Source: Actinomycetota bacterium | GTDB taxonomy: Bacteria > Actinomycetota > Acidimicrobiia > Acidimicrobiales > AC-9 | Direction: 5' to 3' | Assembly (NCBI GenBank): GCA_005888295.1 | Contig: VAWP01000041.1 | Location: 1 to 52,344, forward strand | DNA length: 52,344 nucleotides | In this document: positions 7,585-16,334 of the stretch, piece by piece | Position numbering within the stretch: the stretch's first letter is position 1 | Layout of the letters: the number at the start of each line of letters is the position of its first letter | Notes under the pieces: model-generated | The model's input: only the letters and a program-made list of their open reading frames with translations | Databases searched by the model: none | What the model was told of the DNA's origin: nothing | Program-made: the position numbers and the translations under genes

Positions 7585-8726
7585 TGGTCACCGGTGCCGA
7601 CCCGCGCGGCCAGCAAGACGATCGCCGTGCGGCCACGCATCTCGTCGAGGCGGCCCGGTCGGTCGCCAGCTCGACGCTGTTCCCGCGCGCCCAGGACACC
7701 GACCAGGCCCAGCGCGTGCCCCAGGAGAACCTGGACGCCCTCGCCGACGCCGGGCTCTTCGGTCTGGCCGGGCCCCAGGACGACGGTGCCGCAGCCGCGC
7801 TCCCGGCGGTCGTGCGGGCTGTCCACGAGGCCCTGGCCGGGGCGTGCGGCGCCACGTTCTTCGTGTGGGCCCAGCACCACACCCCGGTGCGTCTGCTGGC
7901 ACGCACCGAGAACGTCGGGCTGCGAGAGAGGTGGCTCCATACGCTCTGCTCCGGTCGATCTCTCGCCGGCGTGATGTTCGCCTATCTCCGGTGGGAATCG
8001 CCGGCCGTACGGGCCAGGAAGGTGCCCGGCGGCTACCGCGTCACCGGGGTCGCCCCGTGGGCCACCTCGTGGGGGATGGCCGAGGTCTTCGCCGTCGCCG
8101 CGGTCCTGCCCGGAGACCAGGTGCTGTGGTTCCTGCGGAGCGGGCAGGCGGAGGAGGCAGTACGACCCTCGCCCCCGCTGCAGCTCGTCGTCATGCAGTC
8201 GACCTCGACGGCGCGGGTCGCCTTCGACGACCTGTTCGTGCCCGACGAGGACGTGCTCCTCGTCGAGCCAATGGATGCCTGGGGCCGTCAGGACCGGATC
8301 ACCACGTCGCAGCCGAGCCCGGCCGCTCTCGGCGTGGCCGACACCAGCTGCCGGCTCCTCACCGAGCGCGCAACCGGCACCCGCTCAAAGACAATGGCAG
8401 CGGCCAGCGCCGCGATCGACGCAGCGATCGACGACAGTCGTACGCGCGCGTACGGCCTGGCCGATGAGCCGATGCCGGACGACGACGGCGCTCGTGACGC
8501 CCACCTGGCCCGGCTGGTCGAGGCCAGGGTGTCGAACCTCGAGGTGGCGAACACGGCCTCCCAGGCGCTCGTCACCGCCATTGGCGGCGGCGCCATGGCC
8601 CGAAGCCACCCGGCACAGCGACTGGCCAGGGAGGCCATGTTCTACGGCGTGCAGGCCCAGACGGGGGCGATCAGGCGGGCCAGCCTGAGGCGCCTCAGCG
8701 GCGACCGCCCCCGAACCGCCTCATGA
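7584..8726 (+). CDS. acyl-CoA dehydrogenase family protein
   Basis: FAD-dependent acyl-CoA dehydrogenase-like enzyme of 380 residues; the substrate is unknown. The N-terminal helical domain contains LDALADAGLFGLAGPQD, and the middle beta domain carries KVPGGYRVTGVAPWATSWG and RVAFDDLFVP. The helical C-terminal part includes the NTASQALVTAIGGGAM helix and a SHPAQRLAREAMF segment typical of the family. The usual catalytic glutamate could not be assigned with confidence. GTG 7584 overlaps the crcB stop. Its last 32 bp overlap the convergent HIT-like gene. The link with fluoride export is probably only positional. Confidence 0.85.
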   Translation: MVTGADPRGQQDDRRAATHLVEAARSVASSTLFPRAQDTDQAQRVPQENLDALADAGLFGLAGPQDDGAAAALPAVVRAVHEALAGACGATFFVWAQHHTPVRLLARTENVGLRERWLHTLCSGRSLAGVMFAYLRWESPAVRARKVPGGYRVTGVAPWATSWGMAEVFAVAAVLPGDQVLWFLRSGQAEEAVRPSPPLQLVVMQSTSTARVAFDDLFVPDEDVLLVEPMDAWGRQDRITTSQPSPAALGVADTSCRLLTERATGTRSKTMAAASAAIDAAIDDSRTRAYGLADEPMPDDDGARDAHLARLVEARVSNLEVANTASQALVTAIGGGAMARSHPAQRLAREAMFYGVQAQTGAIRRASLRRLSGDRPRTAS

Positions 8727-9048
8727 ACCAGCCGGGATCGCGCGCATGGGCGTGGAAATGGTGCGGCATCTGCCGCATCACCCGGTCGATCGAAAAGCCG
8801 TCGGGGCCGAACCGGGCCGTGCCAACCCGCTCCAGCACCGCGATCATGTGGTCGACCGCGGGGCCCGGCGGCTCGGCGCCGTGACGCCTCCAGACGACCA
8901 TGGGCACGTCACAGATCTCGCAGTCGGCCACCCAGCAGACGTCGTCCTCGTGGTGCCAGGGCGTGATCCGTGCCGCCTCGCACAGCTCGCAGCCCTGCAC
9001 CTTGCCGTCGTCGACGACAGCCCGGTCGCTCTCGTGCGGCTCAGCCAT
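8695..9048 (-). CDS. small HIT-like protein with two CxxC pairs
   Basis: 117-residue cytosolic protein. ATG 9048 was chosen because the conserved part starts just after it and it overlaps the trpA stop by 8 nt. An N-terminal CELCEAAR pair and a second pair in DCEICDVP look like a zinc site. Near the C-terminus HFHAHAR fits the histidine-triad pattern H-phi-H-phi-H. Similar short proteins occur in Actinobacteria as uncharacterised HIT-related proteins. Nucleotide hydrolase or transferase activity is possible but not demonstrated. Co-transcription with trpCFBA is likely. Its 3' end overlaps the convergent acyl-CoA dehydrogenase gene. Confidence 0.75.
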   Translation of the reverse strand: MAEPHESDRAVVDDGKVQGCELCEAARITPWHHEDDVCWVADCEICDVPMVVWRRHGAEPPGPAVDHMIAVLERVGTARFGPDGFSIDRVMRQMPHHFHAHARDPGWFMRRFGGGRR

Positions 9049-9859
9049 CGATGCCGGCCCGCAGCTCGCCCACGAAGGACGCGGCCTCTTCGGGCCCGCC
9101 TCCGTCGAGCAGCCTGCGAACGAGGGCGGACCCCACCACGACACCGTCGGCCTCGGCGCAGACTTCACGGGCCTGCTCCGGGTTGGACACACCGACGCCG
9201 ATGAGGACGGGCTTGTCCGTGACCGCCTTCAGCCGCTGAGCCATCCTCCGGGCGCTGACCGCCAGCTCGTCGCGTTCGCCGGTCACGCCCAGCAGCCCGA
9301 CTCCGTACACGAAGCCGTGGGCGCGGCGGCAGATCGGCTCGAGCTGATCGTCGGCCGTGGTCGGAGCGGCGAGCATCACTGTCTCGACACCCGCGTCGTC
9401 GGCCGCGCGAGCCCACTCCCCGACCTCGTCCAACGGAAGGTCGGGCAGGATCGCCCCCGACACCCCGGCCTCGATCAGGCGATGGGCGAACCGGCGATGC
9501 CCGGTCCGGAACACGATGTTGTAGTAGGTCATCACGGCGAGCGGTATCCCGACGTCCAGGTCGCCGAGCTCCGCCACGATGCGCGCCGGCGTGGCCCCTT
9601 CCGCCAGGGCGCGCGCCGACGCCGCCTGGATCGTGGGGCCGTCCATGATCGGGTCCGAGAAGGGGATGCCGACCTCGAGCGCGTCGGCGCCGGCGGCGGC
9701 GACGGCCCGCACGACGTCACACCATTCCGAGGAGAGTCCACCGGTGACGTACGGGACGAGGAGCTTGCGACCGGCGTCCCGCGCCGCCCGGAGAGTGGCC
9801 TCGAGCGCACCGAGGGCCGCGGGCGTCTCGTGCGTCGCACCCGACAGGGACTGGCTCAC
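9041..9859 (-). CDS. trpA: tryptophan synthase alpha chain
   Basis: Cleaves indole-3-glycerol phosphate to indole and glyceraldehyde 3-phosphate; indole is channelled to TrpB. The 272-residue TIM barrel has PYVTGG, the catalytic Glu in [19 protein letters not shown], the catalytic Asp in ILPDLPLDE, and [14 protein letters not shown]-like phosphate-loop residues ([12 protein letters not shown]). The late glycine motif is [12 protein letters not shown] 9859 overlaps the trpB stop (GTGA), so the two subunits are translationally coupled. An N-terminal extension of about 15 residues precedes the barrel. Confidence 0.96.
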   Translation of the reverse strand: MSQSLSGATHETPAALGALEATLRAARDAGRKLLVPYVTGGLSSEWCDVVRAVAAAGADALEVGIPFSDPIMDGPTIQAASARALAEGATPARIVAELGDLDVGIPLAVMTYYNIVFRTGHRRFAHRLIEAGVSGAILPDLPLDEVGEWARAADDAGVETVMLAAPTTADDQLEPICRRAHGFVYGVGLLGVTGERDELAVSARRMAQRLKAVTDKPVLIGVGVSNPEQAREVCAEADGVVVGSALVRRLLDGGGPEEAASFVGELRAGIDG

Positions 9860-11043
9860 CGGAGCAGCTCCATCACCTCGGCGGCGTCCTTGTCACCCCG
9901 CCCCGACAGGGTCACGAGCACGGTCGAGCCGGTCGGGATCTCCCCTCCGGCGGCGCGGATCAGGTAGGCGAGAGCGTGGGCCGGCTCGAGGGCCGGGATG
10001 ATCCCTTCGGTCTCCGAGAGCAGCCTGAGGGCGTCCAGCACCTCCTGGTCACCGGCCTCGACGTAGCGGGCCCGGCCCACCTCGGCCAGGTACGCGTGCT
10101 CAGGCCCGACGCCGGGGTAGTCGAGACCCGCCGAGATCGAATGGGCCTCGACCACCTGTCCGTCCTCGTCCTGGAGCAGTTGCGAGCGCATGCCGTGCAC
10201 GACCCCGGGAACACCGCGGCCGATGGCGGCCCCACCGGCGGCCTCGACGCCGACGAGATCGACCCTCGTGTCCACGAAGCCGGCGAAGGTGCCCGCCGCG
10301 TTCGACCCGCCGCCGACGCATGCGAGCACGACATCGGGGTCCGCGCCGTCCAGGACCTCCCGGCACTGGCTCCGGGCCTCGTCGCCGATGACCCGCTGCA
10401 GCTCGCGGACCATCCAGGGGTACGGGTGTGGCCCCATCACCGAGCCGAGGCAGTAGTGGGTGGTCTCGACGGTCGCGACCCAGTCCCGCATGGCCTCGTT
10501 GATGGCGTCCTTGAGCGTGCGGCTCCCGGAGTCGACGGCTCGTACCTCGGCGCCGAGCAGGTTCATGCGGAAGACGTTGAGCTCCTGGCGCCGCACGTCC
10601 ACGGTTCCCATGTAGATCACACACTCCAGCCCGAACAGGGCGGCGGCGGTGGCGGTGGCGACACCGTGCTGGCCGGCCCCGGTCTCGGCCACGAGGCGCC
10701 GCTTTCCCATGGTCCGGGCCAGCAGGCCCTGTCCCACCACGTTGTTGATCTTGTGCGAGCCGGTATGGGTGAGGTCCTCGCGCTTGAGCAGGACCCGCAC
10801 GCCCAGGCGGTCCGACAGGCGCCGGCATTCGGTGACAGGCGTGGGGCGGCCGGCATAGTCGCGCAGGAGCCTGGCGTACTCGCCTCGGAACCCCGGATCG
10901 CCCCAAGCCGAACGGAACGCCCCCTCGAGCTCCTTGCACGCCGCGATCAGCGACTCGGGAACGAAACGACCCCCGAACTCACCGAAGCGGCCCGTCGGGC
11001 TGGGCTCGCCCATGGTCGCCCCGAAGGACGCCGGCACCGCCAC
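9856..11043 (-). CDS. trpB: tryptophan synthase beta chain
   Basis: PLP enzyme that condenses indole with serine. It has 395 residues, the normal length for TrpB1. The PLP lysine is Lys98 in [23 protein letters not shown] opens the protein, and the phosphate-binding GGGSNAAG loop and [12 protein letters not shown] are intact. GTG 11043 gives an N-terminus 10 residues longer than an alternative ATG ([10 protein letters not shown]), and either could be used. It starts 3 nt after the trpF stop in the order trpC-F-B-A. Confidence 0.96.
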   Translation of the reverse strand: MAVPASFGATMGEPSPTGRFGEFGGRFVPESLIAACKELEGAFRSAWGDPGFRGEYARLLRDYAGRPTPVTECRRLSDRLGVRVLLKREDLTHTGSHKINNVVGQGLLARTMGKRRLVAETGAGQHGVATATAAALFGLECVIYMGTVDVRRQELNVFRMNLLGAEVRAVDSGSRTLKDAINEAMRDWVATVETTHYCLGSVMGPHPYPWMVRELQRVIGDEARSQCREVLDGADPDVVLACVGGGSNAAGTFAGFVDTRVDLVGVEAAGGAAIGRGVPGVVHGMRSQLLQDEDGQVVEAHSISAGLDYPGVGPEHAYLAEVGRARYVEAGDQEVLDALRLLSETEGIIPALEPAHALAYLIRAAGGEIPTGSTVLVTLSGRGDKDAAEVMELLR

Positions 11044-11046
11044 GGC

Positions 11047-11700
11047 TCAGCCCTCCTGCCAGTCGTACGGGGCGGCGTCGTCACCCCGGTAGTCGGGCGG
11101 GGCGGCGGACTTGGCGGCGGCGATGAAGGCGCGCAGCTTCCGCGGGTCCTTGCGTCCGGGCCGGGACTCGACACCGGTCACCACGTCGACACCCCACGGG
11201 TGGACGCGCGCGATCGCCTCGGCCACGTTCACGGGGTCGAGCCCCCCGGCGAGCAGCAGGCGGGAGCCGTCCACCACGCCCTCGGCCAGCCGCCAGTCGA
11301 ACACCTTCCCCGAGCCCGGCGACGGAGCATCGAGCAGGACGACGTCGGCGCGGTAGTCGGCGGCGTTGGATATGGCTCGCTGGCCGGCCGCGAAGGCCTT
11401 GATCGTCACGCCGACCCGTTCGGCCACCCACCGAGTCGCCTCGGGTGATTCGTTCCCGTGCAGCTGGGCCCCCTTGAGACCCACGGTGTTGACGACCTCG
11501 ACAACGCGCTCGGGCGTCTCGTTGCTGAACACCCCGACCGTGATCACCTCGGGCGGGATGCGCCGGGCGATGTGGGCCACGACGCTGGTGGCCACCTGCC
11601 GTGGCGACGGGGCGAACACGAACCCGAGGGCGTCGGCGCCGAGGGCGACGGCGAGGAGCGCGTCCTCCTCGCTCGTCGTACCGCACACCTTCACGAACAC
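11047..11700 (-). CDS. trpF: phosphoribosylanthranilate isomerase
   Basis: Amadori rearrangement of phosphoribosylanthranilate, the third tryptophan step. The barrel starts VKVCGTTSEEDA with the catalytic Cys. ALGFVFAPSPRQV, QLHGNES, the catalytic Asp in VVLLDAP, LAGGLDPVNV and VDVVTGVES follow in family order. Two GTG starts are possible: 11700 (217 residues) and 11694, which overlaps the trpC stop as GTGA (215 residues). The C-terminal 20 or so residues after RAFIAAAK form a variable tail. Confidence 0.94.
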   Translation of the reverse strand: MFVKVCGTTSEEDALLAVALGADALGFVFAPSPRQVATSVVAHIARRIPPEVITVGVFSNETPERVVEVVNTVGLKGAQLHGNESPEATRWVAERVGVTIKAFAAGQRAISNAADYRADVVLLDAPSPGSGKVFDWRLAEGVVDGSRLLLAGGLDPVNVAEAIARVHPWGVDVVTGVESRPGRKDPRKLRAFIAAAKSAAPPDYRGDDAAPYDWQEG

Positions 11701-12488
11701 GGCGATCCGGAGACCTGCTCCTGCACGAGGGACCGCACGGCGGCTTCCCGGTCCGGTGCGCAGACCAGGGTCTCCCCGACGAGGACCGCATCGAAGCCGG
11801 CCCCGGCGAGGCGGGCCGCGTCCGCCGGGTCCCGCACCCCGGACTCGGCCACGGTGACGACGTCGGCCGGGATCTCGGGCGCCAGCCGCTCGGCCCGGTG
11901 GCGGTCCACCTCGAAGGTGAACAGATCGCGCTGGTTGACCCCCACCAGGTCGGCGCCGGCGCCGAGCGCCCGCTCCAGCTCCGCCTCGTCGTGCACCTCG
12001 ACCAGGGCGGCCAGGCCCAGCTCGTCGGCCAGGGCGCGGAACCGGACGAGCTCGGCGTCGGCCAGGGCGGCGACGATGAGCAGGACCGCGTCCGCTCCCA
12101 TCAGCCGGGCGTCGCACACGTCGGCCTCCGACACCGTGAAGTCCTTGCGCAGCATTGGCAGATCGACTGCCCGTCGGGCGGCGGCCAGATCGGCCGCCGA
12201 CCCGCCGAAGAACCGACCGTCCGTCAGCACCGACAGGCAGCTCGCACCTCCCGCCGCATAGGCGGTCGCGACCGCGGCGGGATCGAGGTCGACGGCCAGA
12301 TCGCCCCGCGACGGCGACCGCCGCTTGATCTCGGCGATGACGGCCAGCCCCTCCCGACCCAGCTCGTGGCGAAACGGCCTCGGTGCCGGCTCCCGCCGGG
12401 CGGCCTCGACCAGGCCGCCGACACGACGGCTGTCCTGCGCCGCCCGGGCGCGATGGTCCGCCAGGATCCGGTCGAGGTAGGTGGCCAT
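11691..12488 (-). CDS. trpC: indole-3-glycerol phosphate synthase
   Basis: Closes the indole ring to indole-3-glycerol phosphate. ATG 12488 (MATYLDRILADHRARAAQ) fits family N-termini better than a TTG three codons upstream. Signatures are AEIKRRSPSRGDL (catalytic Lys), ASCLSVLTDGRFFGG, MLRKDFTV (Lys), GVNQRDLFTFEVD and VAESGV (Glu, Ser). It has 265 residues, the normal length. First gene of trpC-F-B-A; the 79-bp gap to the divergent response regulator must hold both promoters. No trpD occurs in the window, so anthranilate phosphoribosyltransferase must be encoded elsewhere. Confidence 0.95.
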   Translation of the reverse strand: MATYLDRILADHRARAAQDSRRVGGLVEAARREPAPRPFRHELGREGLAVIAEIKRRSPSRGDLAVDLDPAAVATAYAAGGASCLSVLTDGRFFGGSAADLAAARRAVDLPMLRKDFTVSEADVCDARLMGADAVLLIVAALADAELVRFRALADELGLAALVEVHDEAELERALGAGADLVGVNQRDLFTFEVDRHRAERLAPEIPADVVTVAESGVRDPADAARLAGAGFDAVLVGETLVCAPDREAAVRSLVQEQVSGSPCS

Positions 12489-12567
12489 CGTGGCCAAATG
12501 CTACCGGTGAACCCGCCCAGAACACCGGTGCTTACGTTGTCGCCTCGTCAGGTGACACCCTTGGTGC

Positions 12568-13248
12568 GTGACCAGCGACGCCGGGACGATCGTCGTCGTC
12601 GAGGACGACCCCAACATCGGCGACCTGGTCGAGCTCTACCTGCGCCGCGAGGACTACCGGGTGCTCCAGGCGACCGATGCCCGACAGGCGCTGGAGGTGG
12701 TGGCCCGGGAGCGGCCCCGGCTGGTCGTGCTGGACCTGGGCCTGCCCGGTCACCAGGATGGCCTCGACGTGTGCCGTCGCCTGCGGGACAACGGCAGGGT
12801 GCCGGTGCTGATCCTCACCGCCCGGGACAGCGAGCTCGACCGCGTGCTGGGGCTGGAGCTTGGCGCCGACGACTACGTGACCAAGCCGTTCTCGCCCCGC
12901 GAGCTCGTCGCCAGGGTCAAGGCGATCCTCCGGCGGGTCGACGGGCCACCGCGTGGCGAGCCCGAGGTGCTCGTGGCCGGCGGGGTCGAGGTGGACACCG
13001 CCCGGCGCGAAGCCCGGGTCGACGGGGAGGTCGTCCCGCTCGCCGCCCGGGAGTTCGACCTGCTGGCCCACCTGGCCCACAACGCCGGCCTCGCCCTCAC
13101 CCGGGCCCAGCTCCTCGACGGGGTCTGGGGACCGGGCTGGTACGGCGACGAGCGCACCGTGGACGTCCACGTTCGTCAGCTCCGCAAGAAGCTGGGCGAC
13201 CAGCTCCCCCTCGCCACCGTCTGGGGCGTGGGATACCGCCTCGCCTAG
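12568..13248 (+). CDS. OmpR/PhoB-family response regulator
   Basis: 226-residue DNA-binding response regulator. The receiver domain (residues 6-120) has the acidic pair Asp13/Asp14, phosphoacceptor Asp56 in VLDLGLPG, the conserved Thr in LTARD and Lys in TKPFSP. The C-terminal winged helix (about 130-226) includes LAAREFDLL, the recognition region DERTVDVHVRQLRKKL and the ending VWGVGYRLA. GTG start. It lies 3 nt upstream of the histidine kinase, its obvious partner. The signal and target genes cannot be told from sequence. Confidence 0.95.
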   Translation: MTSDAGTIVVVEDDPNIGDLVELYLRREDYRVLQATDARQALEVVARERPRLVVLDLGLPGHQDGLDVCRRLRDNGRVPVLILTARDSELDRVLGLELGADDYVTKPFSPRELVARVKAILRRVDGPPRGEPEVLVAGGVEVDTARREARVDGEVVPLAAREFDLLAHLAHNAGLALTRAQLLDGVWGPGWYGDERTVDVHVRQLRKKLGDQLPLATVWGVGYRLA

Positions 13249-13251
13249 CCC

Positions 13252-14661
13252 GTGCGACGCCGCCTCACCGTCGCCATCGTGGGCGTCACCGCGGCCGCCC
13301 TGCTGGCTGCCGGGGTCGGCGCCCTGCTGCTGGCCCGGCGCGCCGCCGTCGACGACGCCCGCCAGGGCCTGCTCGGCCAGGCCACGGCGATCGCCCGGGG
13401 CACCCAGGCGGCCGAGGCCGCCCGGGCGACCCCGACCACTCCCGGGCGCAACACGATCCTGCCCATCCTCAAGCGCGTCGTCAGGCTCGACGGCGCCGAG
13501 GTGGTCCCCCTCAGCGGCGTGCAGTTCACCAGGGCCCTGCCGTCGGGGCTGAGCGCCGGCAACCTCCACCCCGCCCAGGTCAGCGAGGGGCTGTCGACCT
13601 CGGGCACCAGAGGCAACCTCGTGTTCGCGGCCGTCCCCGTCCCCCTGACGGCGGCCGAGCGCAACCGGGGCCTGACCGGGCCCCAGGAGGCCGTGGTCCT
13701 GACCCGCCGGGTCAGCAACGCCGGCCCGAGCTGGGTCTATCTCGTCCTGGTGGGAGCGGGCACGCTGGCCGTGGCCGCCGTCGTGGCTCAGCGCCTCAGC
13801 AGGCGGTTCACCCGGCCCCTGGACGACGCCGTGGCGGCGACGGGGCGAATCGCCGAGGGAGACCTCGCGACCCAGGTGCCGGTCGCGCCCGACGACTACC
13901 CCGAGCTGGCGTCGCTCAGCCGGTCCATCAACACCATGGCGGCCAGCCTGAGCCGGGCCCGAGGGCTGGAGCGCCAGTTCCTCATGGCCGTGTCCCACGA
14001 CCTGCGGACCCCGCTCACGTCGATTCGCGGCTTCGCCGAGGCCATCGCCGAGGGTGCAGCGACCGACACCCTGCGGGCTGCGTCGGTCATCGCCAGCGAG
14101 TCCCGTCGCCTCGAGCGGCTCGTCGGGGACCTGCTCGAGCTGGCCAAGCTCGACGCCCGCCGCTTCTCCCTGGACGTGCGCCCGACGGACGTGGGCGAGG
14201 TGGTCGTCGATACGGCTGAGGGATTTCGTCGCGTCGTGGAGAAGGCGGGGCTGGAGCTGGTCGTGGCCTGTGGGGACGACCAGCCCATGGATGCCATGGC
14301 CGACCCGGACCGCCTGGCCCAGGTGCTGGCCAACCTCGTCGAGAACGCCTACAAGTTCGCCCAGGGCCGCATCCGGGTGACGGCAGCGGCTCGCGACGGC
14401 ACCGGCGTCGAGGTCGTCGTGGAGGACGATGGTCCGGGCCTCAAGGCCGACGAGCTGTCGTCGGTGTTCGAGCGCTCCTTCCACCTCTCACGAACGCCGG
14501 CGCGCCAGATGGGCTCGGGGCTCGGCCTCGCCATCGTGGCCCAGCTGGCCCGGGCGATGGACGCCACCGTGCGGGCCGAGTCACCGGTGGTCAACGGCGG
14601 CGGGACCAGGATGGTCGTCGGCCTGCGTGCCGGTGCGGCTACGAGCAGTCCGGCAGGTTGA
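13252..14661 (+). CDS. sensor histidine kinase (HAMP, class I)
   Basis: 469-residue membrane kinase paired with the preceding regulator. A first membrane span lies at about residues 7-28, an extracytoplasmic sensor of about 130 residues follows with no recognised fold, and a second span is at 161-181. HAMP covers about 182-235. His249 is in the H-box (SHDLRTPLTS), with the N-box in NLVENAYKFA, G1 in DDGPGL and G2 in GSGLGLAIV. GTG start. Its last 23 bp overlap the convergent lipoprotein gene. The architecture resembles MtrB/BaeS-type kinases, but the stimulus is unknown. Confidence 0.94.
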   Translation: MRRRLTVAIVGVTAAALLAAGVGALLLARRAAVDDARQGLLGQATAIARGTQAAEAARATPTTPGRNTILPILKRVVRLDGAEVVPLSGVQFTRALPSGLSAGNLHPAQVSEGLSTSGTRGNLVFAAVPVPLTAAERNRGLTGPQEAVVLTRRVSNAGPSWVYLVLVGAGTLAVAAVVAQRLSRRFTRPLDDAVAATGRIAEGDLATQVPVAPDDYPELASLSRSINTMAASLSRARGLERQFLMAVSHDLRTPLTSIRGFAEAIAEGAATDTLRAASVIASESRRLERLVGDLLELAKLDARRFSLDVRPTDVGEVVVDTAEGFRRVVEKAGLELVVACGDDQPMDAMADPDRLAQVLANLVENAYKFAQGRIRVTAAARDGTGVEVVVEDDGPGLKADELSSVFERSFHLSRTPARQMGSGLGLAIVAQLARAMDATVRAESPVVNGGGTRMVVGLRAGAATSSPAG

Positions 14662-15415
14662 GCGGCAGCGGGGCGCCGCCGTTCACCGACACGCTCAGCG
14701 GCTGAGGTCCTCCGGTCTGGCAGGTGAGCTCCCACCTGGCCTGGCCACCCCCGTCGGTCGTCACCGTGTTCGGTCCGGCGAGCTGCCAGGCACCGCTCCC
14801 GGTGAGCTGGGCGCTCGCTCCCGACACGGGGTTCGCTCGTCCGACGCCGTTGGCGTCCACCGCCCGGTTGCTCACGTCGACGACCAGGTTGGCCGGCTGC
14901 GAGACCAGCGGGGGGTTGGGAGCCACCGCCGCGGTCACCACCGGTCCCGTGAAGCTCTGCAAGGTGAGGTTGACCGCCTTGTTCTCGCCGCCTCCCAGGA
15001 AGAAGATGGCCGGTGACGCCATCGTCTGGTCGGGCGCGTGCCACGCCCGTACCCGGTAGCGGCCGCCGAGGACGCCCGGGACGGACCACCGCCCGTCGGG
15101 CCCGGCGTTGACGCGAATCGCCGCCGACGCGTCGCCGACGAGGCGTTGGACCTCGACCGTCGCACCCCCGGTCGCACCGTTCGGTCCGCCCGCGGTGCCC
15201 GACAGGCTTGCGTGCCCCGGCCCCACCACCACGCCCGGGATCGTCGTCCGCCCGGACACCGACGGCAGCACGACCGAGGTGAAGTCCGGGGTCGTGGTCG
15301 TGGACTCGCCAGGCGCCGTGCTCGGCGGCGGGGGCAGGGCGCTCACGGCTCCGGGCGCGCACCCGGCGAGGACGAGCCCGGCGAGGGCCAGCAGCGGTGT
15401 CCGCCCCCGCCTCAT
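14639..15415 (-). CDS. secreted lipoprotein with carboxypeptidase-regulatory-like domain
   Basis: 258-residue lipoprotein with a basic n-region, a hydrophobic stretch and lipobox LAGC with Cys19. A Pro/Ser/Thr-rich linker follows to about residue 60. The middle part (GATVEVQRLVG, PDGRWSVPGVLGGRYRVRAW) reads like a carboxypeptidase-regulatory or SdrD-B type beta-sandwich. The C-terminal region contains TDGGGQARWELTCQTGG, which may be a second Ig-like domain, and ends in PDCS. The start overlaps the ygfZ stop (ATGA). Role unknown; a cell-surface structural or binding function is likely. It is convergent with the sensor kinase gene. Confidence 0.8.
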   Translation of the reverse strand: MRRGRTPLLALAGLVLAGCAPGAVSALPPPPSTAPGESTTTTPDFTSVVLPSVSGRTTIPGVVVGPGHASLSGTAGGPNGATGGATVEVQRLVGDASAAIRVNAGPDGRWSVPGVLGGRYRVRAWHAPDQTMASPAIFFLGGGENKAVNLTLQSFTGPVVTAAVAPNPPLVSQPANLVVDVSNRAVDANGVGRANPVSGASAQLTGSGAWQLAGPNTVTTDGGGQARWELTCQTGGPQPLSVSVNGGAPLPLNLPDCS

Positions 15416-16290
15416 GCCACCAGAGGCAGGGTGCTCACCCTGCCCGACGCCTCCCCTTCTCCCCAGCGCACGACGACATTGGCCGGTGGATCGATCTCAC
15501 GGCGCACGTAGGCGAGCGCCACTGGCGCCCCGAGCGCCGGCGACACCGCCACGCTCGTCAGCTGACCCAGCTCCCGCTCACCCCGGTCGCCGTCTCCCAC
15601 CAGAGCGGCGCCCGGCGGCGGGGCCCCCTCGGCCTCGATCACGACGCCGCGAAGGTGGCGAGGGACCCGGCTTCCCCGGGAGTCGATGCGGGCGACCAGC
15701 TCCTGGCCCGTGTAGCAGCCCTTGGTGAAGCTGACGGTGCGGTCGACCACGCCGGCCTCCGCCGGGATGGTCCGCTCGGTCAGCTCGGCTCCCATCCTGG
15801 GGACGCCCGCTTCGACCCGCACCGCGTCCCAGGCGGCCGTGTCGCACAGCCGGGCCCCGTCCGGCAGCGTCGGCTCCTCGCCCACCAGGTCGGCACCCGG
15901 CAGGCCCGGCCAGTCGGCGGAGAGCGCGAGCCCCGCCCCGAGGGCCAGATCGGCCAGGCGGGGGCCGCGCAGGGACAGGCACCGCCACGCCAGCACCCCG
16001 ATCTCGACCTTCGTCCGAAGCTTGAACCGTCGCAGCCGGGAGACGACGACCTCCCCGTAGCCGCCGTCGACGTCGACCAGCAGCTCGGCGTCGATCTTGC
16101 CCTGGGGGGACAGCAGCAGCGACTCGGCGGACCGACCGGCGGTCAGGGCCTCGACGTCCTGGCTGAGCTGGCCCTGGAGGTAGGACACGGCTTCCGGGCC
16201 GACGACCCGCACGACGTCACGGGGCACCCAGGCCGCACCCACCTCCTGGCGCAGCGCCCAGTAGTCGCTCTCCCAGCTCGAACTGCCCAT
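15412..16290 (-). CDS. ygfZ: YgfZ/GcvT-family folate-binding protein
   Basis: Folate-binding protein related to glycine-cleavage T protein; family members support iron-sulfur cluster assembly or repair. The diagnostic motif KGCYTGQELVARIDSRG is present (TIGR03317-type YgfZ signature with its Cys). The N-terminal region has YLQGQLSQDVEAL and SPQGKIDAELLV. ATG 16290 was chosen because family homology starts there, giving 292 residues; longer in-frame extensions would overlap the divergent trpEG gene. The 44-bp gap to trpEG holds both starts. It is followed by the lipoprotein gene through an ATGA overlap, although no functional link between them is obvious. Confidence 0.9.
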   Translation of the reverse strand: MGSSSWESDYWALRQEVGAAWVPRDVVRVVGPEAVSYLQGQLSQDVEALTAGRSAESLLLSPQGKIDAELLVDVDGGYGEVVVSRLRRFKLRTKVEIGVLAWRCLSLRGPRLADLALGAGLALSADWPGLPGADLVGEEPTLPDGARLCDTAAWDAVRVEAGVPRMGAELTERTIPAEAGVVDRTVSFTKGCYTGQELVARIDSRGSRVPRHLRGVVIEAEGAPPPGAALVGDGDRGERELGQLTSVAVSPALGAPVALAYVRREIDPPANVVVRWGEGEASGRVSTLPLVA

Positions 16291-16334
16291 ATCCGAAAAT
16301 GATGGCGCACCGGCGGGCCTACTGTTGACGGGCG

